Assembly (NCBI GenBank): GCA_017523995.1 | Contig: JAFWUX010000226.1 | Span: 1 to 24,524, forward strand | DNA: 24,524 nt | Source: Oscillospiraceae bacterium | Lineage (GTDB): Bacteria; Bacillota_A; Clostridia; Oscillospirales; Ruminococcaceae | Reading direction: 5' to 3' | Shown: one piece after another, positions 17,747 through 24,524 of the stretch | Layout of the letters: every line of letters begins with the position of its first letter | Numbering within the stretch: the first letter of the stretch is position 1 | The notes under the pieces: generated by a model | Told to the model about the DNA's origin: nothing | What the model saw: the letters and a program-made list of their open reading frames with translations, nothing else | Databases searched by the model: none | Position numbers and translations under genes: made by a program

Positions 17747-20458
17747 TTAGATTCCGTTTGCTTTTTCGCGTATTTCGGGTGAAACCTCGCGGAATACGCC
17801 CTGTTCGCGGTATGCTTCATTGATGCGGTCGATCTCCGCGATCAGTTCCCGGCATTTTGCATCGTCCTGCAGCTCAGCGTACACATCGAGCAGACAGTTC
17901 AGCAACTCCGCCTGCTTGTCAATATACGGCAGCAGATCGGGATGCTTTTTGCAGATCGTGACCGCTTCTTCCAGCTTCGCCGCGGCAGCCTGCAAATCGC
18001 CGTGATAGAACCAGCAATTCGCAGTCGGAATATGAATGATGTCAATGATTTCCAGTTCCGTCGGGAAAACCTGTCTTGCGATACGCTCCGCCTGTTGTGT
18101 CAATCGCCGTGTTTCATCAATATCCGGTTCAGCAAGCGAATAGTAATCTGCCAATACCATACAGAAATAACAATGATTCTCGCTGTTTTCTTCTATCATT
18201 TCTGCTGTCTTGATAAGCAGGGCAGCGGCTTCATCGAAGAAATCAGTATGGCTGTGTATCAGAACACTTGCTAAGGATATATAATATTTCGTGAGATATC
18301 TTTTGCTGCGCAGATCAGAAGACTGCTCCATTTCTGCAATCGCCGTGTCCATTGCGTCCAACTCTTTCCGCAGTAATTCCGCTTCCTGCTCGTTTCCGGG
18401 ATAATATGCACCGCCGGTCAGAACATCATAATACCATGCAAGCATATCATAATACATTGCAGTGATGATGTGACGGGAATGTTTCTTTCTGAAAATGTCA
18501 GCTTCATCTATGATCTCTTTGATCTGCAATTCATTTGCCATGCCGACATAGATATCAATCATTTTCTGATGATACTCCATGACGGTCACATCGTCCGCAT
18601 ACCATTCCCAATTACGCACCGTTTCCGCAATGACCGGATGCACGCGGATCACGCTGTCCGCGTAAAGCCAGCCCTGCGCATTGAGCTGCGGCACACAGCT
18701 GAGGTCAAGCCGCACAATGTCACGGATCAGGTCAGCGTTCAGACCGCGCACATCCAGCAGCGACAAAACCTGCATTGTCAGCCGCTCCTGCGGCGTCATG
18801 CCGCCTGCATCAAACAGCGCAGAAATGATTGCGGACAGCGTATCGTAAACCTCCTCGCCGTCCTTATAATTGCCGATCTTCACATCGGAAAAACGCGAAA
18901 AACCGTGCTCCCGAATGAGCGCAAGTGCCGATTCAATCTCCAGTTTTCCGGCGGCGATCTGCCTTGCGATCAGCTCGATCACAAGCGTATGTCCCTGCAC
19001 CCGTTCGATGATCTCAGCAAAGGCGGCACGCTCGTCCTTTGTCAGCGGGCGTTCAAGATTCAGCGCGACAAGACGGAATAATTCCGCTGTATCAGTAATT
19101 GCACCGATTTCAATGAATGCAAAGCTGTTCTTCGGCGGCTGATTCCGTGTGACGATGACCGTATCATAGCCGCAGTCCATGACGCGGCTCAGGTCTTTTG
19201 TCACCTTGCCGCTGAAATTATCGAGCACAAACAGCACGCGCTTTTCCGCGCAGATATTGCGGAAATACGACAGCTTGCGGTCAAAATAATCGTCCGGTGA
19301 TTCGCTGTTCAGACGGCTGACCGTGCTGATCTGCAGCTGCATATCGTCGCAGAAAGTGCGTTTGAAATCACCGTCAAATTCCAGATAAACGAGCACATCA
19401 TATTCAGACTTTGAGCGATGCAAATAATTTCGTATCAACGTGCTTTTTCCGATACCGCCAATGCCGGTCACATACAGCACGGGATTCCGGTTCAGATGCT
19501 CCGCAATCGCTTTTAGTTCCGTCTCTCTGCCGACAAAATGCGGTGAGACAGAAGGCAGCTTCGGAATCACATAGTCCTTTTTGTTTAATTCATCACAAAG
19601 CAAAACAAGCAGCTTTTCCGCATCTGCAATATTCTGAAAGCGATTTGACGCAGCAGAACGGATCGTACCGCGGAACAGTCTCGTGAACAACGCTTGAATA
19701 TCCGGTCTGTCGGTATATTTACGGTATTCGCGTCTGCATTCATCAAACGAATATTTTGAAAAGCCGCGATGCTCCTGCTCCGTGGAATGCCGCCCGAACA
19801 GCAGATAAAAAACGATCTCACCGAGCGTATAGATGTCCGCAGTTACACCGATCTTTCCGGCGGAATAGGGGTTCATCTGCTCCGGTGCTGCCCATTCTCT
19901 CGAATATGAAAACGCTGTATTTTCGTCTGTTCCGGCAACGATGCGGATGCTGTCAAAGTCGATGAATTCAACAATCTGCGTGATTGTATCATCAGGTGCA
20001 TTCTGCAAAATAAAGATGTTTTCCGGCTTCAGATCAAGACACAGATACCCTGCCGCATGATAATAACCGACTGTTTTGGCAATCGTCCGGCAGATTTGAA
20101 GATACTGCGGCAGCGTGAGGGCATTGAGCCGGTCGAGTGTCGTGCCGCCAAAGCAGGCAACGTCAAGAAACGCCGTGCCGTTCGCTTCAAAAATATGGCT
20201 GACAGGCGGCGTCTGGTTATTCAGCGCGGACTGCTGCCGGATCTGATTCTGCATATTTCCGGCGGCGAGAAAACGCGCCTTGCCTCGTTCAAAATCATCC
20301 GTGTTCTGCGGCGCATATTCTTTCAGAATGCACTTGGCCGTCAGTCCGCCGTGCCGACATTCCGCCAGATATGCAGCAGTATTTGCGCCCTGCCCGAGCA
20401 GTTCCAGAATCGTATATTTCCTCGCATCTGCTGATATAACAGAGCCCTTTTCAAGCAT
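17747..20458 (-). CDS. Hanks-type protein kinase fused to NB-ARC (STAND) NTPase and TPR repeats
   Basis: 903 aa, no membrane helix. Residues 15-290 are a protein kinase: G-loop GQGANTAAYL (22-31), ATP-binding K46, catalytic DLKPEN (D142), metal-binding D167 in DFD, A-P-E (191-193), DIYTLG (208-213). A STAND module follows: FVGRETEL (308-315), P-loop GIGGIGKST (332-340), Walker B VLFVLDN (408-414), VIVTRN (~437), then winged-helix-like sequence. The last ~300 residues are helical and TPR-like (LDAMDTAIAEMEQS, AAAKLEEAVTICKKHP). Such multidomain ATPases sense a trigger through the repeats and oligomerise; bacterial relatives occur in signalling and antiphage systems. AAAGGAGG precedes the ATG; 56 nt separate it from the HTH-like gene. 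Confidence 0.9.
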   Translation of the reverse strand: MLEKGSVISADARKYTILELLGQGANTAAYLAECRHGGLTAKCILKEYAPQNTDDFERGKARFLAAGNMQNQIRQQSALNNQTPPVSHIFEANGTAFLDVACFGGTTLDRLNALTLPQYLQICRTIAKTVGYYHAAGYLCLDLKPENIFILQNAPDDTITQIVEFIDFDSIRIVAGTDENTAFSYSREWAAPEQMNPYSAGKIGVTADIYTLGEIVFYLLFGRHSTEQEHRGFSKYSFDECRREYRKYTDRPDIQALFTRLFRGTIRSAASNRFQNIADAEKLLVLLCDELNKKDYVIPKLPSVSPHFVGRETELKAIAEHLNRNPVLYVTGIGGIGKSTLIRNYLHRSKSEYDVLVYLEFDGDFKRTFCDDMQLQISTVSRLNSESPDDYFDRKLSYFRNICAEKRVLFVLDNFSGKVTKDLSRVMDCGYDTVIVTRNQPPKNSFAFIEIGAITDTAELFRLVALNLERPLTKDERAAFAEIIERVQGHTLVIELIARQIAAGKLEIESALALIREHGFSRFSDVKIGNYKDGEEVYDTLSAIISALFDAGGMTPQERLTMQVLSLLDVRGLNADLIRDIVRLDLSCVPQLNAQGWLYADSVIRVHPVIAETVRNWEWYADDVTVMEYHQKMIDIYVGMANELQIKEIIDEADIFRKKHSRHIITAMYYDMLAWYYDVLTGGAYYPGNEQEAELLRKELDAMDTAIAEMEQSSDLRSKRYLTKYYISLASVLIHSHTDFFDEAAALLIKTAEMIEENSENHCYFCMVLADYYSLAEPDIDETRRLTQQAERIARQVFPTELEIIDIIHIPTANCWFYHGDLQAAAAKLEEAVTICKKHPDLLPYIDKQAELLNCLLDVYAELQDDAKCRELIAEIDRINEAYREQGVFREVSPEIREKANGI

Positions 20459-20514
20459 AGCATCAGCCTCCTTTCTGTTTTATTATACACGCACAATTCC
20501 GGCAGATATAAAAA

Positions 20515-21633
20515 TCAATTCCGACCGTATTCAATGACCGAATGCAGCGTCGTGACCGGATCAAATGAATTTGCGCAATAAAGCAGCAGACAGTCGAACG
20601 GATGCCGCAAATAGGTCTGTGCAAAGCCGCAGGAATACAGCATTTCATCCAGTTCGGCATGAAAGTCCATCAGATTTTCATTCGCAGTCTGATGATCTGT
20701 GTTCTCTGTTTCCGAATAGAAATTATAAAACCGCAGCAGCATCATAGTTTTGCGCAGCAGCTCATAGGATGCTTCCTCGTCATTGATGATTTTTCCGAGT
20801 GTGACATCATTGGGCAGCGATTCCGTAAACCGTTTCGGCAGCTTCGCACCGATCGACTTGTCTCTGCTCTGATAGCGGTAACCGAGCAATTCAAAAATCG
20901 TCGCGCTGTTCAGACGGTCAGGTGTGAGCTGGGATTCGGTGTCATATTTCGTAATGTGTTCTTTGATTCGTTCAATTTCAAGCTTGATTTTTTGTCTGGC
21001 AAGCTGAAATTGCTGTTCGTTTCCGTAGCAATGTGCGGAAAGATAGCGAGAAAATGCTTCCTCATTTTCCGTTTGCAGGATCACCGACTTGATTTGCGAA
21101 GTCGCGGTATGAGCATCCTCCTGATTGACAAAATCGCGGCTTTCTTCCAGCAGTTTTACCGCTGTTTGATATGGTTTACGATAATACAGGCAGTACAGAA
21201 ACACCGCATCTACTTTATTCTTGACATAAAACGGCAATGTCAGGTAATGCTTCTGAAAGAACAGTCCTGTCTGCTGTTCGTCCATTTCCAGCGCAAAGCA
21301 GAGATCGTAATGATTCTGTCGGTTTGTCACGCCGGGAACCGTACCCCTGATCCAGTTCTGTACAGTCCGCGGGCAGGGCTTTCCGAGCAGATCACGGTAT
21401 CGTCTTTTTACCTCTGCAAGCATCATTTCAGTATCGTCAGGGCGGCAAGGAATACCAAGCTGTGTAAGACGCGCTGCCAGCCCCTCAAGAAAAATCGGGC
21501 GTTCTTCAAGCGCAAGCGTTCGCTCAATGCCTGCAATGATCTCCTCTGCATTGTCAGGGCTGACCGGAGCGCCATCATAGAGTTCATCATACATAAATTC
21601 CGTATAAGTATCACGGGGCAGTTCGTTTGACAT
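20515..21633 (-). CDS. HTH-like regulatory/adaptor protein preceding the kinase-STAND gene
   Basis: 372 aa, soluble and mostly helical. Residues ~85-125 resemble an XRE-like helix-turn-helix (PCPRTVQNWIRGTVPGV then YDLCFALEMDEQQTGLFF). The remainder, with QIKSVILQTENEEAFSRYLS and a long charged helix around ARQKIKLEIERIKEHITKYD, has no family I know. The ATG at 21633 has AGAGG 8 nt upstream; a GTG 9 nt earlier is less likely. It heads the operon with the kinase-STAND gene, so it may act as its regulator, adaptor or target; which one cannot be told. Confidence 0.7.
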   Translation of the reverse strand: MSNELPRDTYTEFMYDELYDGAPVSPDNAEEIIAGIERTLALEERPIFLEGLAARLTQLGIPCRPDDTEMMLAEVKRRYRDLLGKPCPRTVQNWIRGTVPGVTNRQNHYDLCFALEMDEQQTGLFFQKHYLTLPFYVKNKVDAVFLYCLYYRKPYQTAVKLLEESRDFVNQEDAHTATSQIKSVILQTENEEAFSRYLSAHCYGNEQQFQLARQKIKLEIERIKEHITKYDTESQLTPDRLNSATIFELLGYRYQSRDKSIGAKLPKRFTESLPNDVTLGKIINDEEASYELLRKTMMLLRFYNFYSETENTDHQTANENLMDFHAELDEMLYSCGFAQTYLRHPFDCLLLYCANSFDPVTTLHSVIEYGRN

Positions 21634-21662
21634 CTTCTTCACCTCTGAAACCTTTTTTTCCT

Positions 21663-21691
21663 ATTATAATTTCTATTTCAGGCTTTGTCAA
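21663..21691 (-). promoter_or_regulatory. Consensus promoter of the HTH-kinase operon
   Basis: Minus strand TTGACA (21686-21691), 17-nt spacer, TATAAT (21663-21668): a full consensus match, about 30 nt before the ATG at 21633. Confidence 0.9.
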
Positions 21692-21781
21692 GTATGATTT
21701 CTATGTATCAGCAGCAATCATGATTTCAAAACGGTACCGAAAGAAATCGTATTCAACATAATTGACTCATGCATCAATCCG
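21692..21781. other. Short spacer without a recognised gene
   Basis: Between the operon promoter and the mini-gene remnant. Nothing assignable was seen. Confidence 0.4.
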
Positions 21782-21883
21782 TTAACAAAAACGGCAGCAT
21801 TCATCAAAGATTTGGTATCTGCCGTCCCGGTGCAGCAGTTCCGGCAGCGTGAGTTTTCCGCAGCAATCACAGATAGATTACAT
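21782..21883 (-). pseudogene. Cysteine-rich mini-protein gene with stop at codon 2
   Basis: GGAGG stands 5 nt before ATG 21883, but the next codon is TAA. The frame then reads SICDCCGKLTLPELLHRD and ends IFDECCRFC at TAA (21782-21784), 34 codons in all. CDCC and CCRFC make two CxxC-type knuckles, as in small zinc-binding proteins. The good ribosome site and the sensible sequence after the stop argue for a real small gene killed by a single codon-2 nonsense change (or a base-call error). Confidence 0.5.
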
Positions 21884-21894
21884 TTTGTCCTCCC

Positions 21895-21949
21895 AGATAT
21901 ATTAAGATAGCAGCCGTACTTCGGACTGCCTCGCCTTAATTATATATCT
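21895..21949 (-). other. Nested inverted repeat in the leader of the mini-gene
   Basis: Outer arms AGATATATTAAG (21895-21906) and CTTAATTATATATCT (21935-21949) pair with a 3-nt bulge; inside, GCAGCCG and CGGACTGC form a second stem with a one-base bulge. The structure ends just before the GGAGG of the mini-gene at 21883, so in RNA it would be a stem next to the ribosome site. It fits no riboswitch class I know. Confidence 0.45.
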
Positions 21950-21968
21950 GAAACAACAAAATAAAGTG

Positions 21969-21990
21969 ATGCCTGCCGATCGGCAGGCAT
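21969..21990 (-). terminator. Palindromic terminator after the XRE pseudogene
   Basis: ATGCCTGCCGA/TCGGCAGGCAT (21969-21990) is a perfect 22-bp palindrome, i.e. a 9-bp stem with a GATC loop. On the minus strand it is followed by CACTTTATTTTG. It lies 6 nt after the stop of the regulator. Confidence 0.7.
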
Positions 21991-21995
21991 TCGTC

Positions 21996-22304
21996 TTATC
22001 TGTTCATGCGGTTTATGACAGCGAGGAGCAGCTGCAAATCCTCATCGTTGAAGCTGTGCAGCTTTTCGGTAATCTCGCGGATCAGGATCGGATTTGCGGT
22101 TTCTGTAGCGAAAAACTCCTGCGGCGTAACGCCGAGATAGTCACAGATCACAAGAAATTCGCTCATGGAAGGCAGTGCTCTGCCGGAAGAAATACTCTAG
22201 AATATAGCTCTTGCGGTGTCCGAGATCAAGGCTCATCTGGTACTCGGATACGCCTTTTTCATCCGAAGCTGTGTGAGCCTGCTGCGAATATCGTCTTCTG
22301 TCAT
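21996..22304 (-). pseudogene. XRE-family helix-turn-helix regulator, two compensating indels
   Basis: Three consecutive frames make one 102-aa protein: MTEDDIRSRLTQLRMKK, then VSEYQMSLDLGHRKSYI, then SSGRALPSMSEFLVICDYLG and a C-terminal helix ending LAVINRMNR. This is a classic XRE fold (S-x-x-x-L-x-x-x-x-G-H-x-x-S-Y-I). One C/G is missing near 22252-22254 and one extra base is present near 22199; after the first lesion the original frame hits TGA at once. The total length stays a multiple of three. Ribosome site weak (AAGGCGG). Either dead or misassembled. Confidence 0.72.
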
Positions 22305-22381
22305 GATGAATGCACCGCCTTTCCTGCTTATTGTATTATATTTTCTGCACGAATATTACTGATTATTTCGCAAATTTTCTA

Positions 22382-22410
22382 TTGACATATAACGATATAA
22401 ATGGTATAAT
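22382..22410 (+). promoter_or_regulatory. Consensus promoter of the Sel1 operon
   Basis: TTGACA (22382-22387), 17-nt spacer, TATAAT (22405-22410), about 85 nt before ATG 22495. Confidence 0.88.
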
Positions 22411-22494
22411 GATAAAAAAATCGAAGAATATCGGTAATCGGGAGCATTTCCGACTCGTATGATGATAAGCACTGTCAAATGGAAGGAGCCGATT

Positions 22495-23139
22495 ATGGAA
22501 ATACAGGATAAAATCGAAGAATTAGCTGATTTGCTTGAAAACAGAATCAAACAGTATGTGCCAAACGGAACTGATGCGATCAGAAAATTCTGGGGTGCTT
22601 ATAAATTGACTGCGGTTATGAGAAGCGAATCGAAACAAGACAAATGCATACAGGAATACGGGCAGGCCGAAGACCTGCTGGATGATGAGATCACTGCAGC
22701 GATCTATCAGGTCGGTGCTTTTTCCGTGCGTATTTCAAAGAACGTCTGCGAGGGCAGGTATCCGAATGATTGGGCAGAAAGAACGCCCGCTCCTGCTGAG
22801 GTGATACAGAATTTGCGGGAAAAGGAAAATAAGCGCGCTGAAGCGTCTGACTTTGAAAGCGATTGTCCGCGTAATTGCCGGATTGAAATTGTGGTATCAG
22901 CCTGCAGGCATTCGGGAATTGCACCGGCAAAGAAATATCAGTACATCTGTCATGCGCAGCCGGAATGGCACGGCTGGTGTGAGACAATCGGGAAAATCTG
23001 TGCAGTCAGGCTCTCCAGGCGCAGCGATCAGGATGCTTTGATCGTAAATAAGCACTTTTTCGGAGACAGTCATTCAGCAGAACACTGGTATGCATTTTTT
23101 GAGAACGGAAAAGTGGAAGGATACTCGATAGATTGCTGA
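22495..23139 (+). CDS. Uncharacterised soluble protein
   Basis: 214 aa, no membrane segment and no family recognised. The first ~100 residues are helical (IQDKIEELADLLENRIKQYV, EYGQAEDLLDDEITAAIYQV); the second half contains strands and several cysteines (FESDCPRNCRIEIVVSACRH, CHAQPEWHGWCETIGKICAV) and ends FFENGKVEGYSIDC. ATG 22495 has AAGGAG 6 nt upstream; an earlier in-frame ATG at 22459 lacks one. It is the first gene of a three-gene operon with a cysteine-rich mini-protein and a Sel1 protein. Confidence 0.7.
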   Translation: MEIQDKIEELADLLENRIKQYVPNGTDAIRKFWGAYKLTAVMRSESKQDKCIQEYGQAEDLLDDEITAAIYQVGAFSVRISKNVCEGRYPNDWAERTPAPAEVIQNLREKENKRAEASDFESDCPRNCRIEIVVSACRHSGIAPAKKYQYICHAQPEWHGWCETIGKICAVRLSRRSDQDALIVNKHFFGDSHSAEHWYAFFENGKVEGYSIDC

Positions 23140-23178
23140 AAACCTGCAATCTGAATGGATACAGAGGAGGTGCGGATT

Positions 23179-23352
23179 ATGTTCCTGAACAATAACGCAA
23201 AGCCTTTGCCGGACGGGCTCAAGTGCCTGAAATGTCCGTATTATCTCGGGCAGATCAAATGCATTGTCAGTCCGTGCAGAGAATGCATTATGAGCAAACG
23301 GAAAACGCATCCGTTTGTTCATTTGAAATCGGAACGGAAATCGGAGAAATGA
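23179..23352 (+). CDS. 57-aa cysteine-rich, probably zinc-binding protein
   Basis: Strong GAGGAGG about 8 nt before ATG 23179. The sequence has CLKC, a lone C, then C-x-x-C (CREC) in LKCLKCPYYLGQIKCIVSPC and a basic tail (MSKRKTHPFVHLKSERKSEK), so it may be a small zinc-knuckle nucleic-acid or protein binder. It lies 39 nt after the previous stop and 12 nt before the Sel1 gene start; an in-frame ATG at 23155 has no ribosome site. Confidence 0.65.
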   Translation: MFLNNNAKPLPDGLKCLKCPYYLGQIKCIVSPCRECIMSKRKTHPFVHLKSERKSEK

Positions 23353-23364
23353 TCGGAGGTTCAG

Positions 23365-23907
23365 ATGATGGAGCAAAACAGCGCGCAGCAGCAGATTTCT
23401 GATTATGCGCTTGCAGAGAAGCAATTTGTTTCCGGTCATGCCAAAGATGCATTTCCTGCGATCGCCCAATTTGCCGAACAGGGCAATCCAAGGGCAATGT
23501 ATCTGTTAGCCTGTTTCTATCACATGGGGTTCGATACGGTTCCGATTGATCATGCGCGCCGGAACAGCTTGTGTGAACAGGCAGAAGCGTATGATGAGCC
23601 GATGCTGATGCACGGATATGCAGTCTGGTGCCTGAAAGAAGATCAGAAGCCTTATCGGGATCAATGCACGGCAGCCGTTTTTGACCGGCTTTTGAAAACC
23701 GCAGAGGCCGGTGACACGGCTGCACAGTATATCATCGGAAAAATGTATATGGACGGCGACGCCGTTGAACAGGACTATGCTGCATCTGCAAAGTGGTTCC
23801 GGCACGGTGCCGAATCGGGATATGCCGCTGCACACACCTTTGACGAAGAACGTAGAAAGGTTGACGAGCAGATCGACGGATTCTTCAATGCACTGCTGAA
23901 CAAATAA
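23365..23907 (+). CDS. Sel1-like repeat protein
   Basis: 180 aa, soluble, no signal peptide. Sel1-like repeats are visible: GNPRAMYLLACFYHMGFDTV with its second helix (about 40-70), a degenerate unit around EPMLMHGYAVWCL, and GDTAAQYIIGKMYMDGDAVEQDYAASAKWF (about 117-147), whose A-x-x-x-L/I-G-x-x-Y-x-x-G pattern is diagnostic. Such solenoids mediate protein-protein contacts in signalling or stress complexes. GGAGG precedes two consecutive ATGs (23365 and 23368). Last gene of the operon, with a terminator right behind. Confidence 0.82.
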   Translation: MMEQNSAQQQISDYALAEKQFVSGHAKDAFPAIAQFAEQGNPRAMYLLACFYHMGFDTVPIDHARRNSLCEQAEAYDEPMLMHGYAVWCLKEDQKPYRDQCTAAVFDRLLKTAEAGDTAAQYIIGKMYMDGDAVEQDYAASAKWFRHGAESGYAAAHTFDEERRKVDEQIDGFFNALLNK

Positions 23908-23918
23908 GCGATTCAAAG

Positions 23919-23959
23919 AGACACGCTGCTTCCTGTTCAAGGGAGACAGCGTGTCTTTT
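23919..23959 (+). terminator. Terminator of the Sel1 operon
   Basis: AGACACGCTG (23919-23928) pairs with CAGCGTGTCT (23947-23956), extended inward by CTTCC/GGGAG around a bulged A, followed by TTTG. It lies 11 nt after the stop. Confidence 0.82.
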
Positions 23960-24046
23960 GTGTATGCCGGTCAGACTGCCGCAGCTGCACAGACATTTTG
24001 CCCACCATTGCCGGTGACTGCCCGCGTACACTGCGCGGCATAAATG

Positions 24047-24076
24047 AACCCGCCTGATTTTGTGATCAGACGGGCT
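24047..24076 (-). terminator. Terminator of the right-edge gene
   Basis: AACCCGCCTGAT (24047-24058) pairs with ATCAGACGGGCT (24065-24076), 12 bp with two G-U/G-T pairs, followed on the minus strand by TTCATTTATG. It is 29 nt after the stop at 24106. Confidence 0.65.
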
Positions 24077-24105
24077 CTTCTATATATTCCATATACAAAA
24101 TGGTG

Positions 24106-24524
24106 TTACTGCTGGATTTCCACACCGCCCCATTCAACGACTGCAAATCCCTTTCTTTCAAAGGGTTCCAACTGCTGCGGTTCAATCTCTACGGGGCTCT
24201 CAAGCGGAACGTATGCCATGAAGATCCGGCATTCGCTGTCAGGTGCCGGTGTGACCGTCAGCTTTGCAGAATTCGAATAGGCATCGCCCTGGAAGGAAAT
24301 GAGGTTATACGCATTATGCTCCATCAGCGGAAGCCAGTATACGATAAACTCATTCATTTCCTGTTCGGTCAAGCCCATATATGTGAGCTTTTCTTTGAGA
24401 AAGCGCTCGGTATCACTGCCTGCTACGCAAAAACCAGTCGAAAAGTCAAAGCGTGTACGGCAGTTGACCGCATCCCAGAACAGGTATCTGTGATGTGACC
24501 CGTCCGCTTTGTTCAGGAGCGTGC
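24106..24524 (-). CDS. Conserved clostridial protein (C-terminal part), 5' end beyond the window
   Basis: 139 codons open to the right edge. The sequence HRYLFWDAV, FCVAGSDTERFLKEKL, GLTEQEMNEFIVYWLPLMEH, NLISFQGDAY, RIFMAYVPLESPVEIEPQ and the ending FERKGFAVVEWGGVEIQ is the C-terminal region of a protein family I know from clostridia as extracytoplasmic and uncharacterised (consensus N-E-F-I-V-Y-W-L-P-x-M, R-x-G-F-x-V-V-E-W-G-G). The N-terminus is outside the window, so neither a lipoprotein signal nor other domains can be checked. Confidence 0.7.
   Translation of the reverse strand, partial: TLLNKADGSHHRYLFWDAVNCRTRFDFSTGFCVAGSDTERFLKEKLTYMGLTEQEMNEFIVYWLPLMEHNAYNLISFQGDAYSNSAKLTVTPAPDSECRIFMAYVPLESPVEIEPQQLEPFERKGFAVVEWGGVEIQQ

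Noticed and set aside
20602..21630. 342-codon plus-strand open frame opposite the HTH-like gene
   Set aside because: It is fully antisense to a gene with ribosome site and consensus promoter, and its product has an unnatural residue pattern.
1..24524. tRNA, rRNA or CRISPR array
   Set aside because: No tRNA-like cloverleaf ending, no rRNA-like stretch and no regularly spaced 25-40 bp repeats were found on reading either strand.

Overview
The window (24.5 kb, both strands coding, roughly mid-40s to 50% GC by eye) looks like a chromosomal accessory region of a low-to-mid GC Firmicute, most likely a gut or rumen clostridium of the Oscillospiraceae (Ruminococcus-like). The evidence is indirect: strong AGGAGG ribosome sites, TTGACA-17-TATAAT promoters, and typical clostridial accessory families (DUF600 immunity, the AAA-ATPase/PD-(D/E)XK family, ATC hydrolase, DUF4230, IS3 and IS66 remnants). 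No rRNA or tRNA gene and no CRISPR array was seen.

Layout. 1-2260 (minus): a beta-lactamase-fold serine hydrolase cut by the left edge, then two small membrane proteins. 2280-5190: a gene graveyard holding the 3' end of a CbxX/SpoVK-type AAA gene, two unidentified gene ends, an intact HExxH membrane protein, a frameshifted DUF600 immunity gene, a truncated IS3-family element, and the last ~50 codons of a Mg-chelatase-type VWA gene. 5230-8974 (plus): a tight six-gene operon with ATC-hydrolase-like protein, two membrane proteins, alpha/beta hydrolase, ZIP metal transporter and an ICMT-like membrane methyltransferase, behind a promoter embedded in a 12-bp inverted repeat. 8949-10514: an AAA-ATPase/PD-(D/E)XK gene whose start lies inside the end of the methyltransferase gene.

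10870-14790 (plus): a compact cassette of a small HTH-like protein, a 211-aa protein resembling base-reader beta-barrels, and an 858-aa superfamily 2 helicase carrying a C-terminal SprT-like HEMLH metalloprotease domain. It is bounded by hairpins and IS debris and is the best candidate for an undescribed nucleic-acid-surveillance or defence system. 14830-15090 is IS66 debris, followed by a possibly chimeric unknown gene (minus).

15960-21690 (minus): an HTH-like protein and a 903-aa Hanks-type kinase/NB-ARC/TPR protein in one operon, then a zinc-ribbon membrane protein and a DUF4230 membrane protein. This reads as a signalling module: an intracellular STAND-kinase sensor with envelope proteins downstream. 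A 16-bp perfect inverted repeat separates the kinase gene from the zinc-ribbon gene and contains the latter's Shine-Dalgarno. 21780-22310 holds two dead small genes (a cysteine-rich mini-protein with ATG-TAA and an XRE regulator with two indels). 22380-23960 (plus): a three-gene operon of an unknown protein, a 57-aa cysteine-rich protein and a Sel1-repeat protein. The right edge cuts a minus-strand gene of a conserved clostridial family.

At least three clear frame lesions occur, two of them at short homopolymers; they may be real decay or assembly errors.
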